Assembly (NCBI GenBank): GCA_036417435.1
Contig: CM070900.1
Coordinates: forward strand, 122,714,315 to 122,778,314
DNA length: 64,000 nucleotides
Direction: 5' to 3'
DNA from: Inia geoffrensis
Taxonomy: Eukaryota; Chordata; Mammalia; Artiodactyla; Iniidae
This document shows, piece after piece, positions 20,840 through 32,874 of this stretch (position 1 is the stretch's first letter; the number at the start of each line of letters is the position of its first letter). A model generated the notes under the pieces. That model was given only the letters and a program-made list of their open reading frames with translations, ran no database searches and was not told the origin of the DNA. The translations under genes were made by a program, and so were the position numbers.

Positions 20840-22975
20840 ACTCTGTTTTGAAACCTGTGGCGACCTCATCTGTATCCTAATGTATAAACAAGGATGCTTC
20901 AGTGGAAATACTGTAGGAGTAAACGTAATAAATGTTTACTGAAGAAAAGATATTATATAATTCTGGCAAAAATATGATCATGTTTTTTATAAAAAATTTA
21001 AGTGGAGGAAAAAAATAACAAATTCAGTGTTTACTAAATATCACTTGTATTTTAACTGAGAGATTAACGTATGGGGTTTATAGTAATGTCTAGATTAGAA
21101 ATGGCCTTAGAAGTTTGCATTAGAGTTTCTGTGGCCCAAAGTGCTTTTATTTGTTAAGGAAGCTACAGACTTATTTGCGATGGCATTGCTTGTGGTTACA
21201 TATTAGGGAAGACTGTAGACAGTGCATTTCTTACATATGTTCCCCTAAGGATTCAGTTTCATTGAATATTGACAGATTGACATATTCTCTTTTCATGTGT
21301 GGCTCTCCTGGGAATATATGAAATGCAAAATTTATATTCTTATCATAGTTGTGTTAATAAATTTAACTAATGTAGAGCCTCAGCTTAGAGCTTGCTCAGT
21401 GAAACTGTGCAACCCTCAGCTTCCACCAGCTTCCTGATTTCTTAAGTCTCAGTTGCTTTCCTTTGACTGTGGAGAATATTTTCACTGAGGTTTCGCACGA
21501 GAGCTTGCGCTCTGCTGATAGTATGAGGCTGATGGTAGTTGCTGGATGACCTGGTGAGAGCTAGCCTACTTTGCGTGCTTTCAAAGCTAATCGATGTCTG
21601 TTTTCTTTTTTTAAAAAAAATCACTGTTAGCTTTTCTTTTTCTCAGTTTTTGTGTGATTTTTTTCTTTGCTAGTCTGCCACTTTAGATCTGCTCTTTCCA
21701 GTTAGCCTTCTGAATTCTCTCTCTGTCTAGGGTACATTATATTATTGGCAAAATGAAAACCCTGGGTAGTTTCTTCCTCTATCTACCCCTTCTTATGTAA
21801 ATTCCTAAAAAGTATTTCCCTGTTAATAATGTGTCACTTTGAGCTTCCCTTGTCTCCTTTCCCTGCCTTTTTCAGAAATGTAATTTCTTAGTTGTTTGCT
21901 TAATGTCAGGGAAGGTATGAAAGTCTGTTCAAAAAGAAAAACTTATAAATAAATGATGGAAAAGCATACTTAGTGTCCACACGGTGGTTCAAAAAAGTTT
22001 TCAGGGGCTTACAAGATTTGAATTCAATCTAGAGTTCTCTAACTCTAACTCAGTTAGAACTCAGAAGAGGTACCAGCATGCTTCAGCTATATACTGACAA
22101 CTTTTTTTTTTATGTGAAGAGACCACAACGACATGCTCCATCGATTGGTTCTGGGACCTTTTAGGTAGGCTTTGTGAATTGTTTGGTTGTGGGTTTTATA
22201 TCTTATGGTTGGAGAGATAATATACTGGAAAACTCGTCTATTTTCAGCAATATACAGAGTAAAAGAGAGAAATGAAAACTTAAGTAGAATCATGAAGTTT
22301 ATTTGGTTGGGGACAAAAGAATTGAAGCAGTAAAATAGTATAAATAAGCAGGCAGAAAATCCTGAAATGTATAGTAAGTTGAGTTTTGTGAGGAATATGG
22401 ATTTTCATGTATTATGTTTGTTTTAAATGGGTGGTAAAGAAGAAATGGCAGTGTTATTCTATAGTTTCAGTGTCATATATTTGGCTCCAGAGGTTGGTGA
22501 ATTGCTAAGATGCAGGTTGGTGGGTCTGGGATTTGACTTCACTCTACTTATAAGTGGCCTGTTACTGTTTCATGACTGCTGGTAGAAGACACAAGACTCC
22601 TTGCTCCCAAGTCCCATGGAGGTGATACAGTGTGGTATAGAGAGATGCGGTACGTGTAGTGGGTTGCTGCCGAGGAACAACAAGGATGGGGACTCCACCG
22701 CTTTTATAGTAACCAAGACTGCTCTTTGTCCTGGAGCGTGATGTTACCTCATCCCTCAAGGTTGCTCACTGCAAACACAATCCTGAGAAATGGCCATTGT
22801 AAAGAGTGGTCAGGATCTTGCATTTCTGGCATACCCAACAAGACATATAGGACTGTGAGAAATCCATAGAGGATTGTCTCCAACAGGTTATATTAAGAGT
22901 CAGTAAGTACATCCTATTTTCTTAAGTTTTAGAACTGTGAATATAATATTTAAAGAATAATTAACTGAAGGAGAT
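20840..22975. other. Unique sequence, no gene recognised
   Basis: No gene or confident repeat. The part at 22500-22760, with a 65-residue minus-strand open frame, is less AT-rich and might be an old LTR, but no landmark settles it. Confidence 0.35.
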
Positions 22976-22994
22976 TTTAAAATGGAAAATTCTT

Positions 22995-23290
22995 TTTTTT
23001 TAAATTAATTAATTTATTTTTGGCTGCATTGGGTCTTTCTCTCGTTGTGGTGAGCAGGGGCTACTCTTTGTTGTGGTGCACGGGCTTCTCATTGCGGTGG
23101 CTTCTCTTGTTGTGGAGCACGGGCTCTAGGGTGCATGGGCTTCACTAGTTGTGGCATGCAGGCTCAGTAGTTGTGGCTCACGGGCATTGTTGCTCCACGA
23201 CATGTGAGATCTTCCTGGACCAGGGATCGAACTCATGTCCCCTGCACTGGCAGGTGGACTCTTAACCACAGTGCCACCAGGGAAGCCCCC
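22995..23290 (-). mobile_element. Long CHR-type SINE, antisense, with exact 17-bp target-site duplication
   Basis: It runs from the A/T tail ('tttttggctgcattgggtct') to 'gtgccaccagggaagccccc'. TAAAATGGAAAATTCTT flanks it exactly at 22978-22994 and 23291-23307, one of the cleanest duplications in the window. Confidence 0.94.
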
Positions 23291-23509
23291 TAAAATGGAA
23301 AATTCTTCTAGTGAGATTCAAGCCATATATTTCTTTAATGATGCAAAAATTAGAAAATTTATACCAAACTTTATATTACCAACGAAGTCATTATGTTAGG
23401 CAGTCATGCTGCAGATAGTTTTGGGGGGCTTACTATTTAGTGGACTCGGAGAATTCAGAGATTAAACCACATGTTGTACCTCTGTGCACTGAGGATCGAA
23501 TGGAGGGGA

Positions 23510-24230
23510 AGACAGGTAAATTATGTTATAGTGTAATAAATGCTGTGATACCCAGGAGGCTGTGGAGACACAGAAGAAGGGTGCCCAACTCTGCCTGGGG
23601 TGAGGTGGTCAGGAAAAGTCTTCTGGGAGGAGCACGCCTTTAAGTTGAATCTTAAAAAATAAAACGTTAGCAAAATGGGTAAGAGAAGATGAGCATACAG
23701 GGAGAGAGACTGGGAAGCACAAGATAAGGGAGTTTATTGCATTCAGCGACCTGCCAGTAGTATAGTAGTATTGCAGCAGCAGTATTTCACATATGTGGAA
23801 AAGGTCATTGAAAAAGTCTAAGCATGGGAGTGATAGAACAAAGGTTTTTTTAGTTAAAAAAAAAAGAATCATTAATGATGGCACTAAGGTTGGAAGACAG
23901 GTGAGATTGATGTGGAGGTGTAGAGAATCCTCATTAAGCTAGCGTGGTGATTTAGGTAAGATTTGGTAAGGGTTTGAACTAAAGACTATGACAGAATTAG
24001 TGGAGAAGAGGGGACCAATTCAAGAATGATTTGAGAAGAATTGACAGGGTGCCGTTAATGGGAAGATAAACATGAGGAAGAGGTTGTTGGGGAGATAATA
24101 TCTGACAGACTAGTTCAGGCCTGAATATGTTGAGTTTGAGGTACCTATAGGACATCTAGGTGGAGATCTTGTTTGATTATATGGATTTAGAATTTAGGAG
24201 AGTTTTGAACACCAGGATATAGGTTTGGGG
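23510..24230 (-). repeat. Old GA-rich repeat resembling antisense LINE2-type sequence
   Basis: Phrases such as 'gtggtcaggaaaagtcttct', 'gagtttgaggtacctatagg' and 'acatctaggtggagatcttg' match a common old mammalian repeat that I associate with antisense LINE2/CR1-type elements. The family name is uncertain. Confidence 0.4.
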
Positions 24231-24234
24231 GTCA

Positions 24235-24370
24235 TTTATTCATTCAACAAATGAGTACCTACTGTATGTAAAAGCACTATGCTAGGTGCTGAGGAACCAG
24301 CATTAACCAAAAGTTGTTCTCATGCAGTTTACATTTTCATGGGACACAGACATTAAACAGGAAAACTGCA
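24235..24370 (-). repeat. LINE2 (L2) 3' end, antisense
   Basis: 'attcattcaacaaatgagta', 'cctactgtatgtaaaagcac' and 'tatgctaggtgctgaggaac' are the reverse complement of the terminal L2 motif and its preceding block. Confidence 0.75.
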
Positions 24371-24399
24371 AATTTTTTTGTTAAACTGCTGCCTGTCTT

Positions 24400-25160
24400 A
24401 GGTTTCAGAGCTCTAGTGTTGCCCAACTGCAGGGGGCATTGTTTACATAGAATAAAATGAGTAACTTGAGGGTCTTGTTCAGGATGAATAGGAGTTAGCC
24501 AAGGAAAGATATGTGGAGAGGGGGGAGAGAATTGTTTTAGGCAGAGGAAGCAGCATGTGCCAAGGCCTCCAGGCAGGAGAGATCTTGGTGAATTCAAAGA
24601 ACAGGAGGACTAGTGTGGTCGGACCATAGGGAGCCAGAGGGAGAGCGGGTGAAATGTAGCTGGAGACATTGGCAGGGGCCAGATTATTCAGGACCTTTTA
24701 GGCAGGAAGGCATTTGGGAGTTCATTCTAAAACAACAGTTAGCTATTGAAAGGTTTTAAGGAGGGTGCTGTGAGGTTAGATTTGTGTTTTAAAAAGATTC
24801 TCATTGTTCCGTGGAGAATGCTTTGGAAGGGGGCGGAAGTGGATTCTGGGAGATCAGTTAGGACTCTAGGCTGGTGGTGATGGTGGTTTGGACTAGGTAG
24901 TAGTAGTGGAGATGGATGGAAGTTGGTAGATTCAAGCTATTTAAAAGGTGGAGTTAACAGAACTCTGTGATTGACATTTGTCTTCACATCGTACTGTTAG
25001 GGAGTCATCCAGAATGAGGAGAGGAAATGGAGGATGAAATCCAGCAGGACACCAGTGTTTAAGGGGGAGGCTGAGGAGAGGGATTGCACGAAGGAGACAC
25101 AGAAGGGGCTAGAGAGAGGAAGGGAATCAGGAAAGAAACCACAATTCAAGTGATGGGAGT
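24400..25160 (-). repeat. Old GA-rich repeat, continuation of antisense LINE2-like sequence
   Basis: Ordered blocks 'gccaaggcctccaggcagga', 'ggggccagattattcaggac', 'agctattgaaaggttttaag' and 'ggtggtttggactaggtagt' match the same old repeat class as 23510-24230. Assignment to L2 rather than another old LINE is inference. Confidence 0.4.
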
Positions 25161-25189
25161 TTGAGAAAGCAGACCTTTGTTAACCATAA

Positions 25190-25560
25190 ATATGCTGAAG
25201 AGTAAATAGAAAAATGATTAAATATGTGATGCTGCAGAATAAGGTGGAGTACTATAGTGTTTTAAAGGAATATTTAAGGACATCAAAAATGTTAATGATA
25301 TACTGTTAATTGAAAAAATTATGTAAATTTTCATATTCTGCATGAACCCTCAATTTTAAAAAAGTCTACACACATGTGTGTTTATGTAGCAAAAATATTC
25401 AAAGGCAATACAGCAATATATTAATAATAGTTTTATTTGAATGGCAAAATTACTTTAGTCTGTGCAGTTTTCAAATTATATGCACATGTATTCAAATTAT
25501 GATTAGGAAAATTATTTTTTATTTTGATTTAAATTTATCAGTGATTTATTCAATATATGC
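25190..25560 (+). mobile_element. Old L1M 3'-region fragment, sense
   Basis: 'agtactatagtgttttaaag', 'aatgatatactgttaattga' and the later 'gaaaattattttttattttg' follow the order of the sense 3' region of old L1M elements. Diverged; limits approximate. Confidence 0.45.
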
Positions 25561-25599
25561 ATTTTATCAGTGTTTCACAGACACGTTGTTTAAAGAGTG

Positions 25600-26245
25600 A
25601 CAAATAGTTCTGCGAGGCTTGTAATGGGAAACTACGTTGTCTACTGTCACCCTTACCCCATTTCTGTTCCTTAAGGAGGACCACCTTCAGCAATTTTAGC
25701 TGATTCTTTTGCTACTTACTGTCCTGTCTCCAAATAACAAACTTATATTGCTGCTACTCAATTTTTGAGATGCTGTCTATTGACTTCCCACAGTTGAAGA
25801 TGAGAGTTTTGTTCTCTTGCTCATTCTGTTCCACATCCACATATACATTTCTTTCCTTCCCATCCTCCCACTACAGTTATTCTAATTTTGGTTAGAGCAG
25901 TATTTAATGTTTACATTATTATAATGATATAAAGGCTCTTCATAGCTCTGCCATGTAGTAATATTCTATGATTACTTTTTCTTTCTTTTACACAGTTTTG
26001 TTCCTGGAATACATTTATTTGTTAAAAGGTAGCGTAATTTTCTGTGTACTTATCATTAATTTATCCCCAAATTCTACGCTGTTGTGTAAATACCCTCTTA
26101 ATTATTCTATTAATTTTATTTTCTTAAAGATATATCTCTCAGTCTCTTTCGACCTGTTCTAATCTATACTAGATATTCTTCTGGTCTTTTTGGTAATTGG
26201 TATCCTAGGCCCTCCCTTTCCGCTCATCCCCATCATCCTAGGGAT
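25600..26245. other. Unique sequence, no gene recognised
   Basis: Nothing nameable seen. Confidence 0.4.
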
Positions 26246-26257
26246 TCCTCTTGCTGC

Positions 26258-26451
26258 TTTTTTTTTTTTTTAATATTCATTTATTTGGTTGTGCTGGGTC
26301 TTAGTTGCGGCAGGCAGGCTCCTTAGTTGTGGCACGTGAACTCTAAGTTGCAGCATGCACGTTGGATCTAGTTCCCTTGACCAGGTATCAAACCCGGACC
26401 CCCTGCATTGGGAGCGCGGAGTCTTAATCCACTGTGCCACCAGGGAAGTCC
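26258..26451 (-). mobile_element. CHR-type SINE, antisense, short older copy
   Basis: A T-tract and 'ggttgtgctgggtcttagtt' begin it, and 'gtgccaccagggaagtccc' ends it. The body is shorter and more diverged than in the other copies. The flanks 'cctcttgctgctttt' and 'cctccttttgcttctttt' could be an eroded target-site duplication. Confidence 0.85.
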
Positions 26452-26459
26452 CTCCTTTT

Positions 26460-27480
26460 GCTTCTTTTTTATGTTGGATCTCCTGTTACCTGATTTCCAC
26501 TTTGTTGGGTCCTCCTGTGGTGGAGCACATTCTCCAGCAGCATCCTAAGTATTTGGTGGCTTCTTTTGACCTAGAAAATCAGGCCCAGTTCTGGGGCAGT
26601 TTTCTTGAATTAGTTCTTTAATTTCCTTCCCTCAATTCTCTCATTCTCTTGCTTTTTAGAATTCCTATTTTCTTTGGATGTTGTAGGAACTTGGACTGGT
26701 CTCCAGTTACTTCAGCTTTTCTCTTCAATTGTTTTTCACATCTTTCTTTTTAGCTTATTTTATTGGGAGATTTCCTCAGTTTTATCTTCCAAACGTCTGT
26801 AGACTACAAAAATTTTCCTCTTACTGGACCTCTACCTCTTTTTTAATACCATCTTTATTCTTGTTTCATGGATGCTTGTATTCTTTTATTTCTTTGAAGG
26901 TTATTAATGATAGTTTTAGGAAACTTTCTTCTCTTTACATATTATCTGTTCCTTCCAAATTACTGTTTTTTATTTGCTTGCTTTGGTCTCTGTGTTTCTT
27001 GTTTCAGGAGTCCTTAAACATGCAGTGGTCCTTGGCTAATCTATTCACTTAAGCATTCTAAAAAGAGTTCTGAAAAGTTGACCAGTAGTTCTGTGTCTCT
27101 GGTTGAGGCTTGTAGATTTACAAATTTCAGTCTTGTAATCTGGCTTTCAGGGTAATTTGGCTGAGCTGTTCAGTTGGGGAATCTCTGATGTCCATGTTTT
27201 TAGATGTTTTATTTTAGGCTGCTTAGATTCCCCAGAGGAGACTCTTTATTACCTGACCTGAGTGTATAAGCCAGTCTTTAGTGTTTTGGAAGCCAAGTTG
27301 GGGAAGGAGCGCGTAAAGTTTCTCTTTATTCCTGTCTTTGTGTTAGTGTGATATGTCTGTTCTAAACTTGCCGTATGTCATCCAGTAATAAGACAGTTTA
27401 AAAAGTCTCCTCCAGAAAATAAACCTCCAGTGTCCTGCAGGGGCTGGAGAGGAGGATTAATCTATCTGAAGTTTTGGAGA
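26460..27480 (-). repeat. Unnamed old interspersed repeat, possibly L1M 5'-region antisense
   Basis: The text ('ttattttattgggagatttc', 'cttgtttcatggatgcttgt', 'tccagtgtcctgcaggggct') resembles a T-rich old mammalian repeat that I have seen as multi-copy sequence, perhaps the antisense of an L1M 5' region. The 107-residue open frame at 26729-27052 is rich in F, L and S, as expected of T-rich non-coding DNA. Confidence 0.3.
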
Positions 27481-27709
27481 GGTAGAGTGGGGAATTAGGA
27501 ATATAACAGCTTTACAAGCAGATTTTTAACCAATCCTGCTCTTTATAATCCTTCTTTGTCTTTTGGAGATTCTGTCACGCGAACTGAATTTTTTTACTTA
27601 CCACTTTTGCCTGCCTCGTATTCAGATTTCTTGGGTCTGAAAAGACATTTACTATAATTTTGTTATTGTTATCTCACCTCCTGGACTCTGTCCTTGTGAA
27701 TTTAAGCCT

Positions 27710-27730
27710 AAAAACAAAACAAAACAAAAC
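27710..27730. repeat. Short (AAAAC)n tract
   Basis: About four AAAAC units, of the kind left by a decayed poly-A tail. Confidence 0.8.
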
Positions 27731-28019
27731 CCTTTACTGTCATTTTGGTGGGAGAGTGTGCTTGTCAATATAAGTTCAGTCCACCATCTTTAACCATAAA
27801 TCTGAAATTCTTAATGTTTTAATTGATAGTGCTGTCCCCGCCTCCTCCCGCAACTCCCCTTTTTAGAAGATCTGGTGAATATCCCTCTGTCTATTCACAA
27901 GTTCTATTTCAGCTAAAATCTCGTATGACTTAGGCCATAACTTCTGATATTTTGCATGAAGAGCTAGTGGTTAATGATAGCTACAATAGGTCTGTGATAT
28001 CAACAGTGATAATAAAAAT

Positions 28020-28283
28020 AGCTTAAATAGCTTACACTTCCATACCAAGTGCCAAGCACTGTCTAAGTTCCCCACTTAACACATTTAAACCTCACACCAA
28101 CTTTTTGGAAAAGGCACTGTTATTACCTCCCTTTTATAGATGAAGAAATTGAGGCAGAGAAAGACTGTGTAATTTTGCCATAGTCATCACAGCTGAACTA
28201 GGAAGTGGAGGAGTAAGAATATAACTCTAGGTAGTCTGGCTCCAGAACCCACATGCTTAACTATTGTGCGGTTCTACCTCTGG
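28020..28283 (-). repeat. MIR element, antisense, nearly full length
   Basis: Antisense order is well kept: 'gtgccaagcactgtctaagt', 'tttaaacctcacaccaactt', 'ttattacctcccttttatag', 'gaagaaattgaggcagagaa' and 'aacccacatgcttaactatt'. Confidence 0.75.
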
Positions 28284-28289
28284 ATGTTG

Positions 28290-28790
28290 TTGGGATTCTC
28301 TCTTTTGTTTGAGAGAAAGATTTAAATTCTCTCCTGTCAGGTAGAATAATCAATTTTATTTGCCCACCAGAATTCATATATCTGTTTAGGCATCATTTGT
28401 TACAAATAGGCTATAGATATAAAAATGTTTCCCTTTTGATGATTATCTGAAGTTATTTGTTACTTACATTTTTCTGGTGTGTCCTAAAAGGCTTTACTTT
28501 CTCCCTCCTTATACAAATGGATATATTTCTGATGATTCTCTTTTATTGAATTTTCATTGATTCATACTTTCCAAAGACTACTTCCTGCTTCATCATACTA
28601 TTATTTAAACATATGGTGAATTTCTGGTAAAGTGGTGCGCTATACGAAAAATGTGTCCTTTTCAGATTTCACAAATTAATTACGTTACAGGGGAATTATC
28701 CATATTTCAGAATATTTGGAACAGATATTTCATGGAGAATTTATTGAGAAGAATCAATCAGTTGGCTGAGTTTAGTTGTTTAAAAACAGA
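28290..28790. other. Unique AT-rich sequence
   Basis: No gene or repeat recognised before the L1. Confidence 0.4.
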
Positions 28791-28794
28791 CTGG

Positions 28795-30112
28795 CTGCCC
28801 ATTTTTGGATTGGGTTGTTTGTTTTTTTGTTATTGAGCTGCCTGAGCTGCTTGTAAATTTTGGAGATTGATCCTTTGTCAGTTGCTTCATTTGCAAATAT
28901 TTTCTCCCATTCTGAGGGTTGTCTTTTGCTCTTGTTTATTGTTTCCTTTGCTGTGCAAAAGCTTTTAAGTTTCTTTAGGTCCCATTTGTTTATTTTTGTT
29001 TTTATTTCCATTTCTCTAGGAGGTGGGTCAAAAAGGATCTTGCTGATTTATGTCATAGAGTGCTCTGCCTATGTTTTTCTCTAAGAGTTTGATAGTGTCT
29101 GGCCTTACATGTAGGTCTTTAATCCATTTTGAGTTTATTTTTGTGAATAGACATTTCTCCAAAGAAGATATACAGATTGCCAACAAACACATGAAAAAAT
29201 GCTCAACATCATTAATCATTAGAGAAATGCAAATCAAAACTACAATGAGATATCATCTCACACCAGTCAGAATGGCCATCATCAAAAAATCTACAAACAA
29301 TAAATGCTGGAGAGGGTGTGGAGAAAAGGGAACACTCTAGCACTGTTGGTGGGAATGTAAATTGATACAGCCACTATGGAGAACAGTATGGAGGTTCCTT
29401 AAAAAACTAAAAATAGAATTACCATATGACCCAACAATCCCACTACTGGGCATATACCCTGAGAAAACCATAATTCAAAAAGAGTCATGTACCAAAATGT
29501 TCATTACAGCTCTATTTACAATAGCCAGGACATGGAAGCAACCTAAGTGTCCATCGACAGATGAATGGATAAAGAACATGTGGCACATATACACAATGGA
29601 ATATTACTCAGCCATGAAAAGAAACGAAATTGAGTCATTTGTAGTGAGGTGGATGGACCTAGAGTCTGTCATACAGAGTGAAGTAAGCCAGAAAGAGAAA
29701 AACAAATACCGTATGCTAACACATATATATGGAATCTAAGAAAAAAAAAAAAGTCATGAAGAACCTAAGGGTAAGACGGGAATAAAGACACAGATCTACT
29801 AGAGAATGGACTTGAGGATATGGGGAGGGGGAAAGGTAAGCTGTGACAAAGTGAGAGAGTGACATGGACGAATACACACTACCAAACGTAAAATAGGTAG
29901 CTAGTGGGGAAGCAGCTGCATAGCACAGGGAGATCAGCTCAGTGGTTTGTGACCATCTAAAGGGGTGGGATAGGGAGGTGGGAGGGAGGGAGACACAAGA
30001 GGGAAGAGATATGGGAACATATGTATATGTATAACTGATTCACTTTGTTATAAAGCAGAAACTAACACACCATTGTAAAGCAATTATACTCCAATAAAGA
30101 TGTTAAGAAAAA
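28795..30112 (+). mobile_element. 5'-inverted (twin-primed) truncated L1
   Basis: Two L1 pieces lie head to head. 28795-29145 is antisense ORF2 sequence, and 29146-30112 is sense ORF2 C-terminal sequence followed by the 3' UTR and a short A-rich tail after 'ccaataaagatgtt'. Aligned by eye to the L1 at 44-50 kb, the inverted part corresponds to about 48594-48943 and the sense part starts at about 48952. The pieces are thus adjacent in the parent, with about 8 bases lost. The ORF2 tail is broken by a TAG at 29338-29340; the last stretch (29362-29739) remains open to the normal-looking end. No convincing target-site duplication was found. Confidence 0.92.
29962..29990 (+). other. G-quadruplex-type G-run block in L1 3' UTR
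   Basis: Six runs of three or more G separated by 1-4 bases ('aggggtgggatagggaggtg' and on). L1 3' UTRs of several mammals carry such polypurine G4-prone tracts. The same block occurs in antisense at 7454-7479. Confidence 0.85.
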
Positions 30113-30119
30113 AATGGAT

Positions 30120-31318
30120 ATGTTTTTAAATTTTCAGAAAGGGGGAAAATCTATGTTAAATTCTTACAAATCACAGATCATTTAGAAGTCTCTATTTTTT
30201 CTTTCTATATTTATGATTTAATTCCTTAAACTCTTGGAGATCAAATTAGACAAACATGTCAAGTTTCTAGGGTTTCTCTTTTTCCTTCTTTGTTACATTT
30301 TCATATGTCTGTATTTTGTATTTCATGAACTAGATTAAGATTTGTTGATATATTATGAGTTGTGATTAAGATATTAAGGAATTGCTGGCAACTGTGCACA
30401 TGGTGGAGAAAATGAAACTATTGGAGAGGTATTTGCTTAACTGTATTATAGAAGAGAAAGCAGGAAAGCAGAAGGGGGTAAAACAGAAAACAAAGGTGAA
30501 AGAGAACAGGAGAAAAAATACGAAGAGAATTGTTTGCATAGCTACAGTTGATTATGTATTTGCTTCTGTTTCAATTTATTTAATTTACTTGTTCTTTGCT
30601 CATTGAATTTTAAATTTCCAGAAAATGGGAGCCATTGCTTCTGCTGCCTTTGCAACTCCCAAATCCTAGTAGTGTCAACTCAATTTTCCATAGAGAGATT
30701 ATGTGCTTTGTGTTTTAGCCTTTGCAAATATAGCTTTCAAGTTCTTATTGACATAAGTAAGCAAAGAGGGTGATACAGACTTTTTGAGTCATTTCACTAT
30801 TTCATGCTTGCTTTTATACTCGTGTAGTTTGGCTCTTAGGTCAGACTATTCATAGTCAAACTTTAACTTTCATTCAAAATGGATCCGTTTTCTTACTTTT
30901 TTTTTCCTTAAAAAAATAAAAGCAATTTACAATAAAAGTGTTTTTCAAGTGAATTTAATTGTCTTTGAATTGACTTTCAGCCCTTGCCTCTCCCAGTTAT
31001 CCTCCACCTAGGGGTAAAGATCAACCCAGTATACTGTTCTTCTGTATTTAGTTATATGACCATGCCTGGGTCACTGTACTCAGCTGACTCCTAAGGACTT
31101 AGAAAATCTTTAGCCATCAAAGACAGCTTTAATTGGGATACACAGGCCAAACATACAAAGTTGATAAGAAAGGGTGTATTTTAGTAGGATTTTCAGTAAG
31201 GATTGGAACATTCATTTTCTGGTGTTCTCTTATAAAAATAAATATCCAGTTACCTAGAGCTTTAACTATAATTCTCTTTCCCAGCACAAGAGAATGATAA
31301 AATACAAATACAGCAAAT
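30120..31318. other. Unique AT-rich sequence, no gene recognised
   Basis: The 74-residue open frame at 30382-30606 is lysine-rich at its centre and shows no domain. Confidence 0.4.
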
Positions 31319-31345
31319 TAAAAACAAACAAACAAACAAAAACAG
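31319..31345. repeat. (AAAC)n simple repeat
   Basis: About five AAAC units directly before the SINE tail. Confidence 0.85.
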
Positions 31346-31350
31346 TTTTT

Positions 31351-31566
31351 TTGTTGTTGTTGTTGTTGTTTTTGCGGTACGCGGGCCTCTCACTGTTGTG
31401 GCCTCTCCTGTCGCGGAACACAGGCTCCGGACGCACAGGCTCAGCGGCCATGGCTCACGGGCCTAGCCGCTCCGCGGCATGTGGGATCCTCCCGGACCAG
31501 GGCACGAACCCGTGTCCCCTGCATCGGCAGGCGGACTCTCAACCACTGCGCCATCACGGAAGCCCG
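31351..31566 (-). mobile_element. CHR-type SINE, antisense, with (GTT)n tail
   Basis: The body reads from 'gcggtacgcgggcctctcac' to 'gccatcacggaagcccg'. Its poly-A tail (seen as T) has become a (TTG)n microsatellite of about six units. ACAGTTTTT at 31342-31350 and 31571-31579 is a plausible target-site duplication. Confidence 0.92.
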
Positions 31567-31799
31567 CAAGACAGTTTTTGTTTAAGGATGCTCTAAAAAA
31601 TTCTGAGGGATAAGGTTCTCTATCTCTAACATGAAGCAATGATTAGCAGAGTTAAGAAAAAGCATTGAAAAACTTTTCAATTAACCCATTATAGTATTGC
31701 TGTATGTGTTATGTAAAGCATTGTCAATTCCAGAAAATTAAACATTATTCTATTCAAATGTAGGTATGAATAACTGTATCTGCTCTATTGTACTATGTG

Positions 31800-31972
31800 C
31801 ATACTTCTGTCATAGTTTATATGAATCTTTGTTTAATCATTTCCTATTTCCTTTGCTGTAGAGGGAGCTCCTTGAAGTCAGGACCCATGTCTCGGAGCTC
31901 TGTTAACTTTAAGATTTAACCCAGTTCCTGGAATATAGCAGACACAGAACAAGTTTAGATGAGTTAATCATT
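31800..31972 (+). repeat. LINE2 (L2) 3' end, sense
   Basis: 'gctccttgaagtcaggaccc', 'cccagttcctggaatatagc' and 'agcagacacagaacaagttt' follow L2 order, with a degenerate terminal block. Confidence 0.6.
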
Positions 31973-32249
31973 ATATGAGCTATGAATGTTTCTGGGTGGT
32001 TTTTGTTTATTTGTTTTTTAGGGGGGGATTGCAGTTTTAAAAATTAATAGATAAGGAAATATTAATCATGGTATACTTTAATTTGCACTGTGATTTAGTT
32101 TTTGGTTAACATCTGAAGTCATTAGCCTCTCATTTCTAAGGAAAAAATGTAGGGACCACCTATACCTTTTCTGTACTTTTGCTGTTTTTCTTATCTAAAA
32201 GCCAAATGTATTAATTGTAAATGTTGGATGATAACATTTTATATTGGTT

Positions 32250-32430
32250 TAATACTTTGTACTTTTCTAAGAACTTTCATACATGTTATTAAACCTTATC
32301 TTCACAACAACCTAAAAGAGGTATAGGTAAGGAAACTGAGGCAGAGATTTATGTCAGAAGTTATCCATTTAAAACCTAGAAATTAAGACTTTTGAATTTC
32401 TAGTTTAGTGCTATTTTACATTTACCTTAC
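32250..32430 (-). repeat. MIR element, antisense
   Basis: 'ccttatcttcacaacaacct', 'gaggtataggtaaggaaact' and 'gaaactgaggcagagattta' are antisense MIR blocks. Confidence 0.6.
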
Positions 32431-32462
32431 AGACACCTTTAAAATTATTTCTTGTTGCCTAC

Positions 32463-32867
32463 TGTATTAGTTTGATAGGGCTGCTGAAACAAAGTATCAT
32501 ACAGTGGGTGGCTTAAATAACAGAAATTTCTTGTCTCATAGTTCAGGAGGCTAGATGTCCGAAATCATATTGTTGGCAGGATTGGTTTCTTCTGAGGGCT
32601 GTGAGGGAATAGTCTGTCCAGGCCTCTGTCCATCTTCTCCCTGTGGTTCTTTACATCATCTTCCCTCTAAGTGTGTCTCTCTGTCCAAATTTCTTCTTTT
32701 TATGAGGACACCAGTCATATTGGATTAGGGGCCCACCCTACTCCAGTATAACCTCATCCTAACAAATCACATCTGCAACAACTATGTTTCCAGATAAGGT
32801 CACATTGATGTATTGGTGGCTAGGATTCTAGCATCTTTTTTGGGTGGGGACTATTTAACCAATAACA
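32463..32867 (-). mobile_element. MLT1-type MaLR solo LTR, antisense
   Basis: Antisense MaLR landmarks appear in order: 'tattagtttgatagggctgc', 'agtgggtggcttaaataaca', 'ttcttctgagggctgtgagg', 'ccagtcatattggattaggg' and 'cagataaggtcacattgatg'. No retroviral internal region accompanies it. Confidence 0.85.
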
Positions 32868-32874
32868 CTTAATT

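Noticed and set aside
26729..27052. 107-residue open frame with membrane-like hydrophobic composition
   Set aside because: F/L/S/I richness follows from T-rich DNA; the stretch looks like an old repeat and has no start or splice support.
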